A DNA stretch of 64,000 nt. Origin: Devosia sp. A8/3-2 (GTDB lineage: Bacteria > Pseudomonadota > Alphaproteobacteria > Rhizobiales > Devosiaceae). Where the stretch lies: the NCBI GenBank assembly GCA_025452255.1, contig CP104974.1, positions 3,140,156 to 3,204,155 of the forward strand. Reading direction: 5' to 3'. The first letter of the stretch is position 1, and every line of letters starts with the position of its first letter. Shown piece by piece: positions 10,775-21,386 of the stretch. The notes below the pieces were generated by a model. The model made no database searches. It saw only the letters and a program-made list of their open reading frames with translations, and had not been told where the DNA came from. Position numbers and translations under genes: made by a program.

Positions 10775-11292
10775 ATGAACCAGACCCAGACTGCCCGCCC
10801 CCAATTGCCCGCCCCGGAAACCGCGCCCGAGCTGTTTGACGGCGTGTTGACGCGCCGCGCTGTGGCGTTCGTCATCGATCTGACGATCATGGGCATGTTG
10901 ATGCTGATGTTTGGCCTGATCGGCGTCGTGGCCGGTTTCCTGACCTTCGGGCTCGCTTGGCTGGCGCTGGTGTTTCTCGTGCCCGCGACAGTGCTGTTCT
11001 ATTATGGCGTGACACTGGGCTCGCCGAGCCGGGCGACGCTGGGTATGCGGATGATGGATCTGGTGCTCACCCCGACCCGTGGGCAGCCGCTTGATGGGTG
11101 GATGGCGATCATCCATGCTGGCTTGTTCTGGGTCACGTTCTGGATTTCTGGCCCGTTTCGCTGCTGTTCGCGCTGTTCACGCCGCGCCGGCAGATGATCC
11201 ATGATTTGATCGTGGGCACACTAATGGTGCGCCGCTCGCCGATGACGCGGCATTGGCAGGCCTATAATGGGCGGAGCCAAGGGGCATATTGA
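10775..11292 (+). CDS. RDD-family membrane protein (frame broken once)
   Basis: Reconstructed 172-aa protein with the defining RDD region (TRRAVAFVIDLTIM), three hydrophobic helices (LMLMFGLIGVVAGFLTFGLA, LALVFLVPATVLFYYGV, FWVTFW) and the conserved LGMRMMDL and TPRRQMIHDLIVGT tail. The frame breaks near 11150 where a T run is one base short (WIFWPVSLL expected). RDD proteins are often uncharacterised or Na+/H+-antiport related; nothing here decides. Sits between hemB and bpt. Confidence 0.75.
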
Positions 11293-11351
11293 GGCGTTGC
11301 TTGGGGTAGAGCAGAGGTTTACACTCTGCTGATTGCACTCAAGGGTCATGG

Positions 11352-12079
11352 ATGACCGACCACACGCCTGAAACCACCCAGTTGTTTTTGACAGCCGCAA
11401 TGCCGTGCCCATATCTGCCGGGCAAGCAGGAGCGTAAGCTGTTCACGCACCTGACCGGGCGACGGGCCTCGGCCCTGCATCATTTGCTGAGCGAAAACGG
11501 CTTCCGACGCAGCCAGAACCTCATTTACCGGCCGGCCTGCGAGGGCTGCAATGCCTGCCAATCGGTGCGGATCGTGGCAGGGGAATTTGAGGCATCGTCG
11601 TGCTTCCGCCGGGTGCTGCGCAATAATGACGACATTGCCATAGATGTGCGGCCGACTACGGCGACCAGCGAACAATATGATCTGTTCAAGCGCTATCTGA
11701 GTCACGCCATGCCGGCGGCGGCATGAACCAGATGAGTTTCGTCGACTATGAATATATGGTCGAGGATACGCCGGTGCAGTCCGTGCTGGTCGAATATCGG
11801 CTACGCGACCATCCCGACCAGCCGCTGATTGCGGTGGCGCTGACCGATGTGATGCCCGATGGGCTATCTATGGTTTACAGCTTCTACGATCCCGATCTGG
11901 CCCATCGCAGCCTTGGGACTTTCCTCATTCTCGATCATATCGCGCAGGTCCGCTCGGCGGGGCTGGCTTATGTGTATCTGGGCTATTGGGTGAAAGATTC
12001 CCCCAAAATGGCTTATAAGGCGCAGTATCGGCCGCTGGAAGTGCAGCGCGGAACACTGGGCTGGTGTCCGCTAGAGTAG
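11352..12079 (+). CDS. bpt: Aspartate/glutamate leucyltransferase (N-end rule; frame broken once)
   Basis: Bpt transfers leucine from Leu-tRNA to N-terminal Asp/Glu, tagging proteins for ClpS/ClpAP. The N-terminal ATE domain shows [16 protein letters not shown] and [16 protein letters not shown]. The C-terminal domain shows [22 protein letters not shown] and [14 protein letters not shown]. The frame breaks near 11708, where CACCGCC appears as CACGCC within the expected RHAGGGM loop. Repaired length about 242 aa. Confidence 0.9.
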
Positions 12080-12154
12080 TTTTGGCCAGCGCCTTGTTTG
12101 GGCCATAAGGCTGGGCGAGACGGCGGAATACCGTTGTTCGCTACCGGATCGTTC

Positions 12155-13145
12155 ATGTCATTGCTGTTTTTGCTGGTCCGGCTGGGCTTGGTGCTGGGTG
12201 CCCCAGGCGCTGCCACGTGGTCCATATTAGCGGTGTTCGGTTTTGCCGTGCCGGTGCTCGATTTGCTCAATCATGCGCAAATCCTGTTGCTGCCGACGAC
12301 GCTGATCGGGCTGTTTCTCGTGACCATCTTGCTGGCTGGCAACTGGCGCAGTGCGGCGATGATCTATGCGTTTTTGGGCGTGGCGGCTTCGGCCAACGTC
12401 ATGGTGCCCGAATTCATCGCCTCGACCCAAGCGCGGCCAGCGGCACCGGCAACAGGCGTGGTGCGGATGATGACGCATAACCTGTTCGGCATGAATTACG
12501 CGATGGACAAGGTGACTGCGGCGATTTTCGTGGAAGACCCAGACATTATCGTGCTGCAGGAATATTTCGGCGAGCAGGCGCGCGAGTTGCATCCGCTGCT
12601 GATCGAGCGCTATCCCTATTATGTGCGCTGCCGCGGGGGTAAGCGAGCCAATCTGGGCCTGTATTCGCGCATTCCGTTCGAGCAGGTGGAGGACGGCGCC
12701 TGCCCTGACAATGCCTATGTGACCGAGCGGACGGCGCATATTCTGGCCAAATTCCACACGCCGGATGGGAAAGTCTTATCGGTGATGACCACGCATATGG
12801 ACTGGCCGCTGCCGGTGCAGCGGCAGCAGGATCAGCTCGATAAGCTATCAGGTGTGCTGAACACGATCGATGGACCGATGATCTCGGCGGGGGATTTCAA
12901 CTCGACGCCACCGGTCCTATGCACTGCGCAATTTCGTTAGCAGAAACGGGCTGGTGCGGCAGACGGTGAACCTGCTGACCTATCCGATGCGCTGGTTCTA
13001 TTTCGACGCTCGGCGGGACACGATACCGTTCCTGCCGCTTGATCATGTGATGACGCGGGGCGGCATTGTGGTGCACGAACTGCATGCGGGGCGGCCGACG
13101 GCGAGCGACCATTTGCCGGTGGTGTTTAGTTTTTCGGTGGAGTGA
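12155..13145 (+). CDS. Membrane-anchored endonuclease/exonuclease/phosphatase-family protein (frame broken once)
   Basis: Three N-terminal hydrophobic helices (MSLLFLLVRLGLVLGAP; WSILAVFGFAVPVLDLL; LLLPTTLIGLFLVTILLAG) anchor a periplasmic EEP domain. Family motifs are MTHNLFGM, DIIVLQEYF, the AGDFNS metal-site motif and the terminal SDHLPVVF. The frame breaks near 12915 after AGDFNSTPP. About 330 aa when repaired. Similar YafD/UPF0294-like proteins have unknown substrates. Its 3' end overlaps the convergent Dabb gene by 20 bp. Confidence 0.75.
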
Positions 13146-13463
13146 GGCTCGGGGCTTCGACCTGCAGGTCGAAGACAATGAGCCCGTCACGGCCGCCTTC
13201 GAGCGCGGCGACGAGGCGGGCGCCGGCAGCCCGGTGGGCGGGGTCGACGAGATAGCGATCGCGGGCGGCCTCATCGACAAGGTCCATGATGAAGCCATCC
13301 TTGAAGCCCTGCGCCGAGCCTTCGGGGAAATATTGGGGCCGAAATCGGCGGCGATCAGCCCGTCGATTTGCCCGACCAGCGCGGCAAGGCCGGCATAGAT
13401 TTCGGCGCGCTCATCGCCCGAGACGCCCGAGCGGAATTTGACGAACACGCAGTGGCGGATCAT
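13126..13463 (-). CDS. Dabb (stress-responsive alpha/beta-barrel) domain protein (frame broken once)
   Basis: About 112 aa starting [15 protein letters not shown], with the ferredoxin-like Dabb pattern [20 protein letters not shown] and LIVFDLQV. The frame breaks near 13333, where a C run is one base short (DFGPQYFPEG expected). The start overlaps the parC stop (ATGA), so it is co-translated with parC. Biochemical role unknown. Confidence 0.65.
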
Positions 13464-15758
13464 CCGACAAACCTGTTGTTGCGCGGGAAGCCGTTGGGAG
13501 GCTGGCGGCCGGCGGAGGCGCGGTCGCCGAGCCAATCGGTGAGCTCTTCGGTGGGCTTGGTGAAGGTGCGGCCGGAACTGTCCGTCCGAGTCAGGCCATC
13601 GGCGGCGTAGAAAGCCTTGAGGTCGGAAATACCGCCATCCTTGTAGCGCTGCAGGCGCACGCCCTTGCCGCGGCCCATTTCGGCCAATTGCGCGGCGGGG
13701 AAGACCAGCAGCTTACGGTTTTGCCCGATGACGGCGACGCGATCGCCCAGCATGGGCACCAGCAGGCGGGCCTCGTCGGGCGTCGTGACGTTGAGGATCT
13801 GCTTGCCCTTGCGGGTATTGGCGATCATGTCGTCTTCGGCCACGATAAACCCGTAACCGGCAGATGACGCGATGATGCGCTTTTGGCCGGGGCGATAGAC
13901 GAAGAGGCTGACAATGTCCTGCCCTTCCTCGATATCGACCATGATGCGCACGGGTTCGCCACGGCCACGACCGCCGGGAAGCTTGTCGCCGCCCGGGGTG
14001 TAGACCTTGCCGCCAGTGGTGAGCATGAGCAACTTGTCGGTCGTCTCGGCCTTGAGCGCCAGTTTGAGGCGATCGCCGGTTTTGAAGCCCTTTTCGTCGA
14101 TCTCGTCGGAATGGCCCTTGAGGGCGCGAATCCAGCCTTTTTCCGACAGGATGACGGTGATCGGCTCGCGCTCGATAAAGGCGGTGGTGATTTCGGCGTG
14201 GTCAGCATCGGGCGCCGAGGCTAAACAGCGAGCGGCGGGCGCCAAGATGGTGGAGTGTGGTGCCATCGGCCTCGTATAGCGGATAGGCCTTTTTGAGGGC
14301 TTCGACCTGCTTGGCGATTTCGCCCCATTGGCGCTTGTCGGAGCCGAGCAGGGTTTCGAGCCGCCCCTTTTCCTCGGTGAGCTTAGTGTGCTCCTCGCGC
14401 AGCTCCATTTCCTCGAGCTTGCGCAAAGACCGCAGCCGCATATTGAGGATGGCTTCGGCCTGATTGTCGGTGAGCGAGAAGGTGGCGATCAGAGACGCCT
14501 TGGCGTCGTCCTCCTCGCGGATGATGCGGATGACCTCATCGAGATTGAGGTAGGCAATGATGTAGCCTTCGAGCACTTCGAGGCGATTGGCGATCTGCTC
14601 AAGCCGGTGCTGGCTGCGGCGGACCAGCACGATCTTGCGGTGATCGAGCCACGCCTTGAGCGCATCGGCAAGACTCATGACGCGCGGCAGCGTGCCCTTG
14701 TCGAGCACGTTCAGATTAAGCGGGAAGCGCAATTCGAGATCGGAGAGCTTGAACAGCTGCTCCATCAGGATGACGGGATCGACCGTGCCGGCGCGTGGTT
14801 CGAAGACGAGACGGATATCGTCGGCGCTTTCGTCGCACGTCCTTGAGCAAAGGCAAGCGCTTGGCCAGCAGCAATTCGGCGATCTTTTCGACCAGCCGGG
14901 ATTTCTGCACGCCATAGGGAATTTGGGTGACGACGATCTGATAGACGCCCCTGCCCTTTTCCTCTTTTTCCCAGACGGCGCGCACGCGGAAGGAGCCGCG
15001 GCCGGTCTCATAGGCATTGACGATAGCGGCGCGGCTTTCGACCAGATGCCCGCCGGTGGGGAAATCGGGGCCGCGCACGAGATCGTCGCTGGAGGGGGAG
15101 CGCTCAGATCCCGGTGGATCAGCTCATCCGTAGTGGCGGCGGGATTGTAGATGAGCTTGAGGGCGGCGTTGCACAGCTCAAGCACATTGTGCGGCGGCAC
15201 GGAGGTCGCCATACCCACGGCAATGCCCATGGAGCCATTGGCCAGCAGGTTGGGGAAATTGGAGGGCAGAACGACCGGCTCTTCGTCTTCCCCGTCATAG
15301 GTCGGTTTGAAATCGATGGCATTTTCGCTGATGCCTTCGAGCAGGCGCGTAGCCACGTCGGTCATGCAGGATTCGGTGTATCGCATGGCGGCGGCGCTAT
15401 CGCCGTCGATATTGCCGAAATTGCCCCGGCCATCGACCAGCGGGTAACGCATGGCGAAATCCTGCGCCAGGCGGACCAGGGCGTCATAGATCGACTGATC
15501 GCCATGCGGGTGGAACTTACCGATCACGTCACCGACGATACGCGCGGATTTCTTGTAGCCCTGATTGGGATCGAGCTTGAGCAGGCGCATGGCGTGGATG
15601 ATGCGGCGATGGACGGGCTTGAGGCCGTCGCGGGCATCGGGCAAGGCGCGCTGCGTAATGGTGGAGAGCGCATAGGACAGATACCGCTCTTCGAGCGCCT
15701 GCCGCAGATCGACGATGCGCTGATCGTCGGCGGGAGGGAGGGTATCAGCGTCGGACAT
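13460..15758 (-). CDS. parC: DNA topoisomerase IV subunit A (frame broken three times)
   Basis: ParC cleaves and rejoins DNA for decatenation together with ParE. It starts [20 protein letters not shown]. The breakage-reunion domain shows [29 protein letters not shown] and the catalytic tyrosine in AAMRYTE. It continues with the tower region ([16 protein letters not shown]), the coiled coil ([19 protein letters not shown]) and the C-terminal GyrA-like blades ([16 protein letters not shown]). Breaks are near 15083, 14835 and 14225. Repaired length about 766 aa. Confidence 0.92.
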
Positions 15759-15847
15759 CGGCACAGCTTCCGGGGAACGAATCAAGAAATGAGTATAGCC
15801 GATGATGGCCGGGAACGGGCGCAGACAGGCGGTTTTGCACGGGTTAT

Positions 15848-16126
15848 GGGCGAGCGGGTGCGCCGCCTGTGCAGCGGTTGCCGGATAGACGGACGGACCC
15901 CGAGACGGCTTTCGCCTCGTAGTGGTAAAAGTGAGACAAGAACCGCCTCGGGGCGCCGGGCCTTGGTCGGAAGGCGGCATCGCGACCCCAGCAGGTGACC
16001 GTGGCCCTCCTGCCCGCAAGTCCGTCCGCGCATCCCGGAGCGAAGCGCGACCCCCACTCCCCCGGCTGGCATCCGGACGCCGGTCGCTGCAGCGCCGTCC
16101 GTGTTCCAGATGATGGGGGGAGTATG
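15848..16126. repeat. 279-bp dispersed intergenic repeat, copy A
   Basis: This segment recurs at 58181-58459 at the same length and orientation. Shared landmarks are GGGCGAGCGG at the left end, ACGGACGGACCCCGAGACGG, CCGCCTCGGGG, CGACCCCCACTCCCCCGGCT, GTCGCTGCAGCGCCG and a right end at AGTATG. CCCCGAG (15898-15904) can pair with CTCGGGG (15947-15953). It fills most of the 544-bp recO-parC gap, starting 90 bp upstream of parC. No convincing reading frame is shared. A family-specific intergenic element of unknown function. Confidence 0.75.
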
Positions 16127-16302
16127 CGCGAGGAAGTCGGTGTGGGAATAAGATGGATAAGTTGGGGGCCGGTGCGTGAGGCTCCACCCCACCCTCATTC
16201 CCTCCCCATCGGAGGGGAGGGAGGCGCAGACTTTGACATCAGGGTTTTCAGTCGTCTCCATCCCTTGATGCGGCGAGGTGAGAAGATCACGTCTCCCGGG
16301 CG

Positions 16303-17015
16303 CTAGTTGTCGTGGTCGCGCGACAGCGTGCCGATGAGGATATCGTGGGTAGGCGAAGGGGTCAGTTCGCGCGGGCCCCAGACGTGGTCTTGCAGGAAAT
16401 GACCGGTAAGGCGGAAGGCGGCAGCGATGTCGGAGGGAGCAGCGTTGCCGCGGCCGGCGAGGAAGGATGGGAGCGGCAGCAGGCGATCGAGATAGGGCTG
16501 GGCGGCGGCGCGGGAGACGGCGCGGCCGGATTTGGGCGAGACGTGGGTGAGATCGCCTGATGTGCCGGTGACGGCGCAGGTGGTGAGATCGAGGCCGTAG
16601 CCGAGGTCGTCGAGAATGGCGAGTTCGAAGCGGGCGAGTGCGGCACCGTCGGGGGCGTGATCGAGCAGGTTTAGGGCCATGCCGAGGAGGCGATCATGCG
16701 GGTCGCGCTCGGGCAAAAGGCGCAGGTGATCGCAGATTAGCTGGCTGGTGTAGAGACGGGTGCGGTCATCAATGAGCTGGGCGGCGCGGGCTTGTAGCAG
16801 TTCGACGGTGAACTGGCCGAGCTGGTCTTCGAGGCGGGCGCGCCGGTGAGCTGGATGGTGTTGCCGGGCTGGAGAACGGCGGATAGGCGCCGGCTGCGAC
16901 CACCGCGCACGAGGCCCATATGCCGGCCGCGACCAGCCACCATGGCTTCGGCAATGACGCTGCTCTCGCCGTGGCGGCGCACACCGATCAGCAGGGCTTC
17001 GCCGGTCCATTCCAT
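16303..17015 (-). CDS. recO: DNA repair protein RecO (frame broken once)
   Basis: RecO loads RecA at gaps with RecR. It starts [19 protein letters not shown], the OB-fold strands continue [16 protein letters not shown] and [10 protein letters not shown], and the helical domain shows [20 protein letters not shown] and [16 protein letters not shown]. The frame breaks near 16845, where CACCTGGCGC appears as CACCGGCGC. Restoring the T gives the conserved tryptophan in [10 protein letters not shown]. About 238 aa. One base separates it from the MarR stop. Confidence 0.88.
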
Positions 17016-17016
17016 T

Positions 17017-17495
17017 TCAGTCCTGATCCGCCCCTTCTGGATTCGTGCCGTCTTCGAGGCGATTGCGCAGGGTTTCGAGCACTTCGGCGGCGATGGCGAT
17101 TTTGCTCGCATCGAGGCCGGCGGCGAGGACATCGACCCGGGGCGTTGCAGCTTGTGGGCGGCCGATATGACTTCCTGCCCGCGCGGGGTCAGGCGGACCA
17201 GCTTGGCGCGGCGATGATGGGGATTATCTTCGAAGGCAACAAAATCCTCGTCGGCCAGTTCGTTGACGATGCGCTGCACGCCCTGACGGGCCGAGCCCAT
17301 GTCGTGGGCGAGATGGGCCACGGGCTGGGGCGTGCTGGCCATGGCGACGGCGCCAAGCACCTGCCAGCGAGCGCTGGTGAGACCGAGCGGCGCGATGAGT
17401 TGATCCCCGGCGGCGATCAGCCTGCCATTGGCGCGGAAGATATCGAGGAACAGGGCGCTCAGGGCCATGGATGCCGCTTGATCGTCAGACTTCAT
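17017..17495 (-). CDS. MarR-family transcriptional regulator (frame broken once)
   Basis: Starts [20 protein letters not shown]. The winged helix shows [34 protein letters not shown] and the wing [14 protein letters not shown]. The C-terminal dimerisation helix ([20 protein letters not shown]) lies in another frame after a break near 17145 (G run). About 159 aa. Divergent from the monooxygenase gene, with two perfect palindromes between them that are its probable operators. Confidence 0.78.
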
Positions 17496-17516
17496 GTTGA
17501 CAACATATAACCAATA

Positions 17517-17554
17517 TGACAATGAATTGTCAATTCAGCAGGATGTTGCTGAAT
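17517..17554. promoter_or_regulatory. Two tandem perfect palindromes, probable MarR operators
   Basis: TGACAATGAATTGTCA (17517-17532) is a perfect 16-bp palindrome. Immediately after it, ATTCAGCA (17533-17540) and TGCTGAAT (17547-17554) form perfect 8-bp arms around a 6-bp spacer. Both lie between the MarR start (17495) and the divergent monooxygenase start (17594). Confidence 0.65.
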
Positions 17555-17593
17555 CAATCCAGGCGGACATTCCGCCCCTACATGGAGGCGGCT

Positions 17594-17938
17594 ATGAACG
17601 CACATACACAATTACAGCATGGTTCGGTTTATCGCATCGACAAGTTCGCAGTGCCGGTGGCGGCGCGGGAGGAATTCTCGGCGCAGATCGATGAAACCAA
17701 GCTGTTTCTCGATACACAGGCCGGGTGCCTGCAAAACCCGGTGCTGGAAGTGCAATCGGGGTCGGATCGCTTCAACTTCCTGACCGTGGTGGAATGGGAC
17801 AGCGCGGCGGCCTTCGAGAAAGCCAAGGCGGCGATGGGCGACGTGCGGCGCATCAGCGGGTTTGATCCGCAGGCGTTTCTGGGGCGGTTGGGGATTGAGG
17901 CGGATATGGCGAACTATGGGGTGATTGGGACGGCGTAG
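17594..17938 (+). CDS. Antibiotic biosynthesis monooxygenase (ABM)-like protein
   Basis: Intact 114-aa protein, MNAHTQLQHGSVYRIDKFAV and on. The dimeric ferredoxin-like fold is suggested by VPVAAREEFSAQIDETKLFL, PGCL-type AGCLQNPVLEVQ and FNFLTVVEWDSAAAFEKAK. ABM-fold proteins oxidise quinone-like compounds or are haem-linked; the substrate is unknown. GGAGG lies 5 nt before ATG 17594. The divergent MarR regulator and palindromes suggest induction by an aromatic or oxidative signal (inference). Confidence 0.7.
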   Translation: MNAHTQLQHGSVYRIDKFAVPVAAREEFSAQIDETKLFLDTQAGCLQNPVLEVQSGSDRFNFLTVVEWDSAAAFEKAKAAMGDVRRISGFDPQAFLGRLGIEADMANYGVIGTA

Positions 17939-17998
17939 GTGCCACACATCAAAATGTGGGAGAGCCGCTCCGGCTACTATGGCTTCGGCAATCTTAGC

Positions 17999-18483
17999 TC
18001 ATGTATTGCCATCGTTGGTCGGAACGGCAGCCTCGCAAGTTTTGACAACTGCCGTAGGTCGAATGAATGCATCATTTAGCCGCAAATCCGGGGTGACCGT
18101 CCATCCCATCTGCAAGAGTCTGTTCAGGCTATCTGCAGCGCACACGCGGGCAGTATAGCTAGACAGGGCGTCATCAAGGATGTGGGGGAGCACAGAATCC
18201 ATCGTGTGAACGTATTCTGTGACTTCCGCGGCTATCGCGTAGACCTTCGCGTCACAATCGACGTCCAAATGGGTCGAGCGGAAAATTTCCCCCTCAGGAA
18301 TCGGAGTGGCATTGAGCTGCTCGGCAAACTCTTCCAAAAGCTGCACACCTGTTCAGGCGGCAGTTCAGATTTTTGATCCGGGGTCTGCGCAACAGCGTGT
18401 GGAATCCAGCCTATGAGGTGCAGCAGCGCAACTATCAGTAGGCGCCCTGCAGAACTCAGAAAGGCGATGCCACTCGGTCGCAC
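17999..18483 (-). CDS. Secreted protein of unknown function (frame broken once)
   Basis: Reconstructed product of about 161 aa with a signal peptide (LLIVALLHLIGWIPHAVAQ) and a helical body (LLEEFAEQLNATPIPEGEIF; AKVYAIAAEVTEYVHTMDSV; CAADSLNRLLQMGWTVTPDL). The break near 18345 is consistent with one missing base. It follows era on the same strand by 4 bp. Less GC-rich than its neighbours. No family recognised. Confidence 0.5.
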
Positions 18484-18487
18484 TACT

Positions 18488-19412
18488 TCAATTCTTCCCG
18501 TGGGGATATTCCAAACCCATTTCGCGGTAGCGTTCGGGGTCGTCGCCCCATTTTTCGTGGACTTTGACGAACAAGAAGAGGTGGATTGGCACCTCGTACA
18601 TTTCCATCAGTTCCTTGCGGGCTTCTCCGGCCGATGGTTTTGATGGTCTGGCCGCCGGCACCGAGCACGATCTTTTTGTGGCTGTCGTGGGTGACGTAGA
18701 CGACTCGGTCGATCTTGTAGGAGCCGTCCTTCTGGATCTTGAAGCTCTCGGTTTCGACCGTGCAGTTATAGGGGATCTCGTCATGGACGCGCAGAAACAG
18801 CTTTTCGCGCGTGATCTCGGCGGCGGTGATGGCCATGGTGAGATCGGTCAGGTGATCCTCGGGGAAGTGCCGGGGGCCGGGTGGAATGTGCTTGATGCAC
18901 CAATCCATGAAGTCCTGCACGCCATAGCCCTTGAGGGCCGAGATCATGAAGGTGGCCTCGAAATGCAGCTTCTCGTTGAGGGTCTGCGACAGGGCCAGCA
19001 GGGCCTCGTTCTTGATGGTGTCGATCTTGTTCAGGATCAGAATTTTGGGGTGGTTGATATTGGCCAGCCCCTCCAGCAGTGATTCAAGATCGGGGGTTAT
19101 CCCCCTTTCGGCATCAATCAAAAAGGCGACGAGGTCGGCATCCCCTGCCCTGCCCCGGGCGCTATCGACCATGGCGCGATCGAGCCGGCGCTTGGGCGCG
19201 AAAATGCCCGGGGTGTCGATGAAGACGAGCTGAGCCTTGTCGAGCGTCACCACGCCACGAACCCGGGACCGCGTGGTCTGGGCCTTGTGGGTGACGATGG
19301 AAACCTTGGTGCCGACGAGAGCATTGAGCAGCGTCGACTTGCCGGCATTGGGGGCGCCGACCGGGGCGATGAAGCCGCAGGAGGTGTCGGTGAGTTCGGG
19401 GAGTGTGGTCAT
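18488..19412 (-). CDS. era: GTPase Era (frame broken once)
   Basis: Era is a ribosome-assembly GTPase that binds the 3' end of 16S rRNA. G1 is GAPNAGKSTLL, G3 is DTPG, G4 is NKID. The KH domain begins around YKIDRVVYVTHDSHKKIVLG with GGQTIKTIG. The frame breaks near 18642, an extra A in CGG-A-GAA before EARKELMEMY. It overlaps rnc by 4 bp (ATGA), the usual rnc-era coupling. About 308 aa. Confidence 0.93.
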
Positions 19413-20116
19413 ACGGGCTCCTTCCAGACTTTCTGGTGGATGAGGAACAGCTCGGCGGCCTTGTGTTCGGCAATCTTTTTGGAAGGGCCGGTGGCGCTCA
19501 GTGTTTCGAAATCACCCAGAGAGACGGAGATGGTGAATTGGGGGGCGTGGTCGGGACCGGTGCGTTCGGTCTGGATATAGGTAGGCGGCTCGAGGCCGCG
19601 GGCTCGGGCCCATTCCTGCAGCGTGGTCTTGGCGTCGGCCTTGTTGGCGGAACCATCCGCCGAGAATTCCTCGAACATGCGCTCGACGAATTCATAGGCC
19701 TTGTCCAGCCCGCCATCGCAATAGATGGCGCCGATGACGGCTTCGGTGACGTCGCCCGGGATGGCGTCCTTTTCGGCGCCGCCGGTGCGCGCTTCGCTAT
19801 CGCCTGAGTTCATCTCGCTGCCCAGATCGAGCTGGCGGGCGATGATGGCGCAGGTTTCCTTGCGCACCGGGGTGTTGAGGGTGCGGCTTAGCTCGCCCTC
19901 ATTTGCCTTGGGATAGCGGCGATAGAGCATATCGGCGACGACGAGGCCAAGGACGCGATCGCCCGAGAATTCGAGACGCTGATAGGAGCGCTCAATGCGT
20001 TTGGCAGGCGAGACGGAGCTGGAATGGGTGAGTGCGCGATTGAGCAGGTCCGGATCGGCAAAGCGGTAGCCTAGCCGGAACTGGAGCTTGTCGTGATTAC
20101 GCGCACCCCGACTCAC
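19409..20116 (-). CDS. rnc: Ribonuclease III
   Basis: Intact 235-aa enzyme cleaving double-stranded RNA in rRNA and mRNA processing. The signature is ERSYQRLEFSGDRVLGLVVA (family consensus RLEFLGDRVL, so serine replaces leucine here). Acidic metal ligands follow in GDVTEAVIGAIY. The C-terminal dsRNA-binding domain shows DAKTTLQEWARARGLEPPTY and KKIAEHKAAELFL. It overlaps lepB and era by 4 bp each, indicating one operon. Confidence 0.95.
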   Translation of the reverse strand: MSRGARNHDKLQFRLGYRFADPDLLNRALTHSSSVSPAKRIERSYQRLEFSGDRVLGLVVADMLYRRYPKANEGELSRTLNTPVRKETCAIIARQLDLGSEMNSGDSEARTGGAEKDAIPGDVTEAVIGAIYCDGGLDKAYEFVERMFEEFSADGSANKADAKTTLQEWARARGLEPPTYIQTERTGPDHAPQFTISVSLGDFETLSATGPSKKIAEHKAAELFLIHQKVWKEPV

Positions 20117-20937
20117 GGGGCAGCCGTAGTGTCATAGGGCTGGTCGCTGGAGACGGACTGGAACATCCGGTCCCAGCGCACATTGGCCGGCCATTGCCAG
20201 ATCTGCCAAGGGGGCAGATTGTCCTTGATGGAGAAGAAGCGGGCTTCGGCCTTGGCGATCAGATTGACGGCGGGGACATAGCCGACCCGGCTGAGCACGC
20301 GGCTGTCGGCGGAGCGGTCGCGATTGTCGCCCATCATGAAGTAATGGCCGGCGGGCACCACATATTCTCGGGTATTGTCGAGCGAAGCGTTGTCGGAGAT
20401 TTCCTGAATGATGTGGGTCGTGCCCTCAGGGAAAGTCTCGCGATAGACGGTGACTTCGCGGGTATCGCCTTCGCTATCGGTATCCTGAGCCGTGCCGAGC
20501 TTCTCGCGCTCAATCATGGTGCCATTGATATAGAGGCGGCCTTCGCGCATCTGGATACGATCGCCCGGCAAGCCGACGACGCGCTTGATATATTCGATAT
20601 TCTGCGGAACGGGGCGGAACACGGCGACGTCGCCACGGTTGGGGTCGTGGCCAAAAATGCGGTTGGAGATGGGCAGCTCGAAATCGAGCAGGCTGAAATC
20701 GCCGTAGCGGCCGAGCGAGAAGGAATGCTTGCCGTAGCCCCAGACGAATTTATTGGCGACGAAATAATCGCCGATCATCAGCGTCTGCTGCATGGAAGCG
20801 GTGGGGATGGAGAACGGCTGGTAGAGGAAGGAGCGCAGCACGATGGCGATCAGCAGCGCCTCGACGACGACCACGATGGTTTCCCACCACTCGCTGGCGG
20901 CGGACTTCTTGGCGGTTTTGTCGGCGGGCTGGCTCAT
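20113..20937 (-). CDS. lepB: Signal peptidase I
   Basis: Intact 274-aa inner-membrane protease that removes Sec signal peptides. One N-terminal membrane helix (WWETIVVVVEALLIAIVLRS), catalytic serine in IPTASMQQTL, general-base lysine in EYIKRVVGLPGD, and the box E motif MMGDNRDRSADSR. Translationally coupled to rnc. Confidence 0.95.
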   Translation of the reverse strand: MSQPADKTAKKSAASEWWETIVVVVEALLIAIVLRSFLYQPFSIPTASMQQTLMIGDYFVANKFVWGYGKHSFSLGRYGDFSLLDFELPISNRIFGHDPNRGDVAVFRPVPQNIEYIKRVVGLPGDRIQMREGRLYINGTMIEREKLGTAQDTDSEGDTREVTVYRETFPEGTTHIIQEISDNASLDNTREYVVPAGHYFMMGDNRDRSADSRVLSRVGYVPAVNLIAKAEARFFSIKDNLPPWQIWQWPANVRWDRMFQSVSSDQPYDTTAAP

Positions 20938-20966
20938 GAATATCCCCGGGGAGTGATGCCGAAGCG

Positions 20967-21386
20967 TTAGGCGTTTGTGACCGTGTGGTCAATTGGCAGC
21001 GCCTCGATGATGACGAAGGCTTGAGCAAGCCCGGCGTCATCGGTGATGGTCAGGTGGATGTGGGGAACGTGGCCGGGCGGGACAAGCCGGGCCAGTGCCT
21101 TGGCGGCCCCATTGGTCAGATGCATTGTCGGTTTGCCCGATGGCAAGTTCACCACGCCCATGTCGCGCCAATAAACGCCGAAATTGAGGCCGGTGCCCAG
21201 CGCCTTGGAGCAGGCTTCCTTGGCGGCGAAGCGCTTGGCATAGGAGGCGGCGCGCATGGCGCGGCGGTCCGACTTGCGGCGCTCGATCTCGGTGAAGCAG
21301 CGATGGGTGAAGCGCTCACCGAACCGCTCGAGCGTATGCTCGACGCGGCCGATCTGGCAGAGGTCGGAGCCCGGGCCGATGATCAT
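20967..21386 (-). CDS. acpS: Holo-[acyl-carrier-protein] synthase
   Basis: Intact 139-aa enzyme transferring phosphopantetheine from CoA to ACP. It starts [20 protein letters not shown] with the metal aspartate in GSDL, and has the second signature [15 protein letters not shown]. The start overlaps the annotated pyrE stop by 4 bp. Confidence 0.94.
   Translation of the reverse strand: MIIGPGSDLCQIGRVEHTLERFGERFTHRCFTEIERRKSDRRAMRAASYAKRFAAKEACSKALGTGLNFGVYWRDMGVVNLPSGKPTMHLTNGAAKALARLVPPGHVPHIHLTITDDAGLAQAFVIIEALPIDHTVTNA

Noticed and set aside
11310..11330. AGCAGAG/CTCTGCT inverted repeat before bpt as a terminator
   Set aside because: Only 7 bp with a 7-nt loop and no T run; could be chance.
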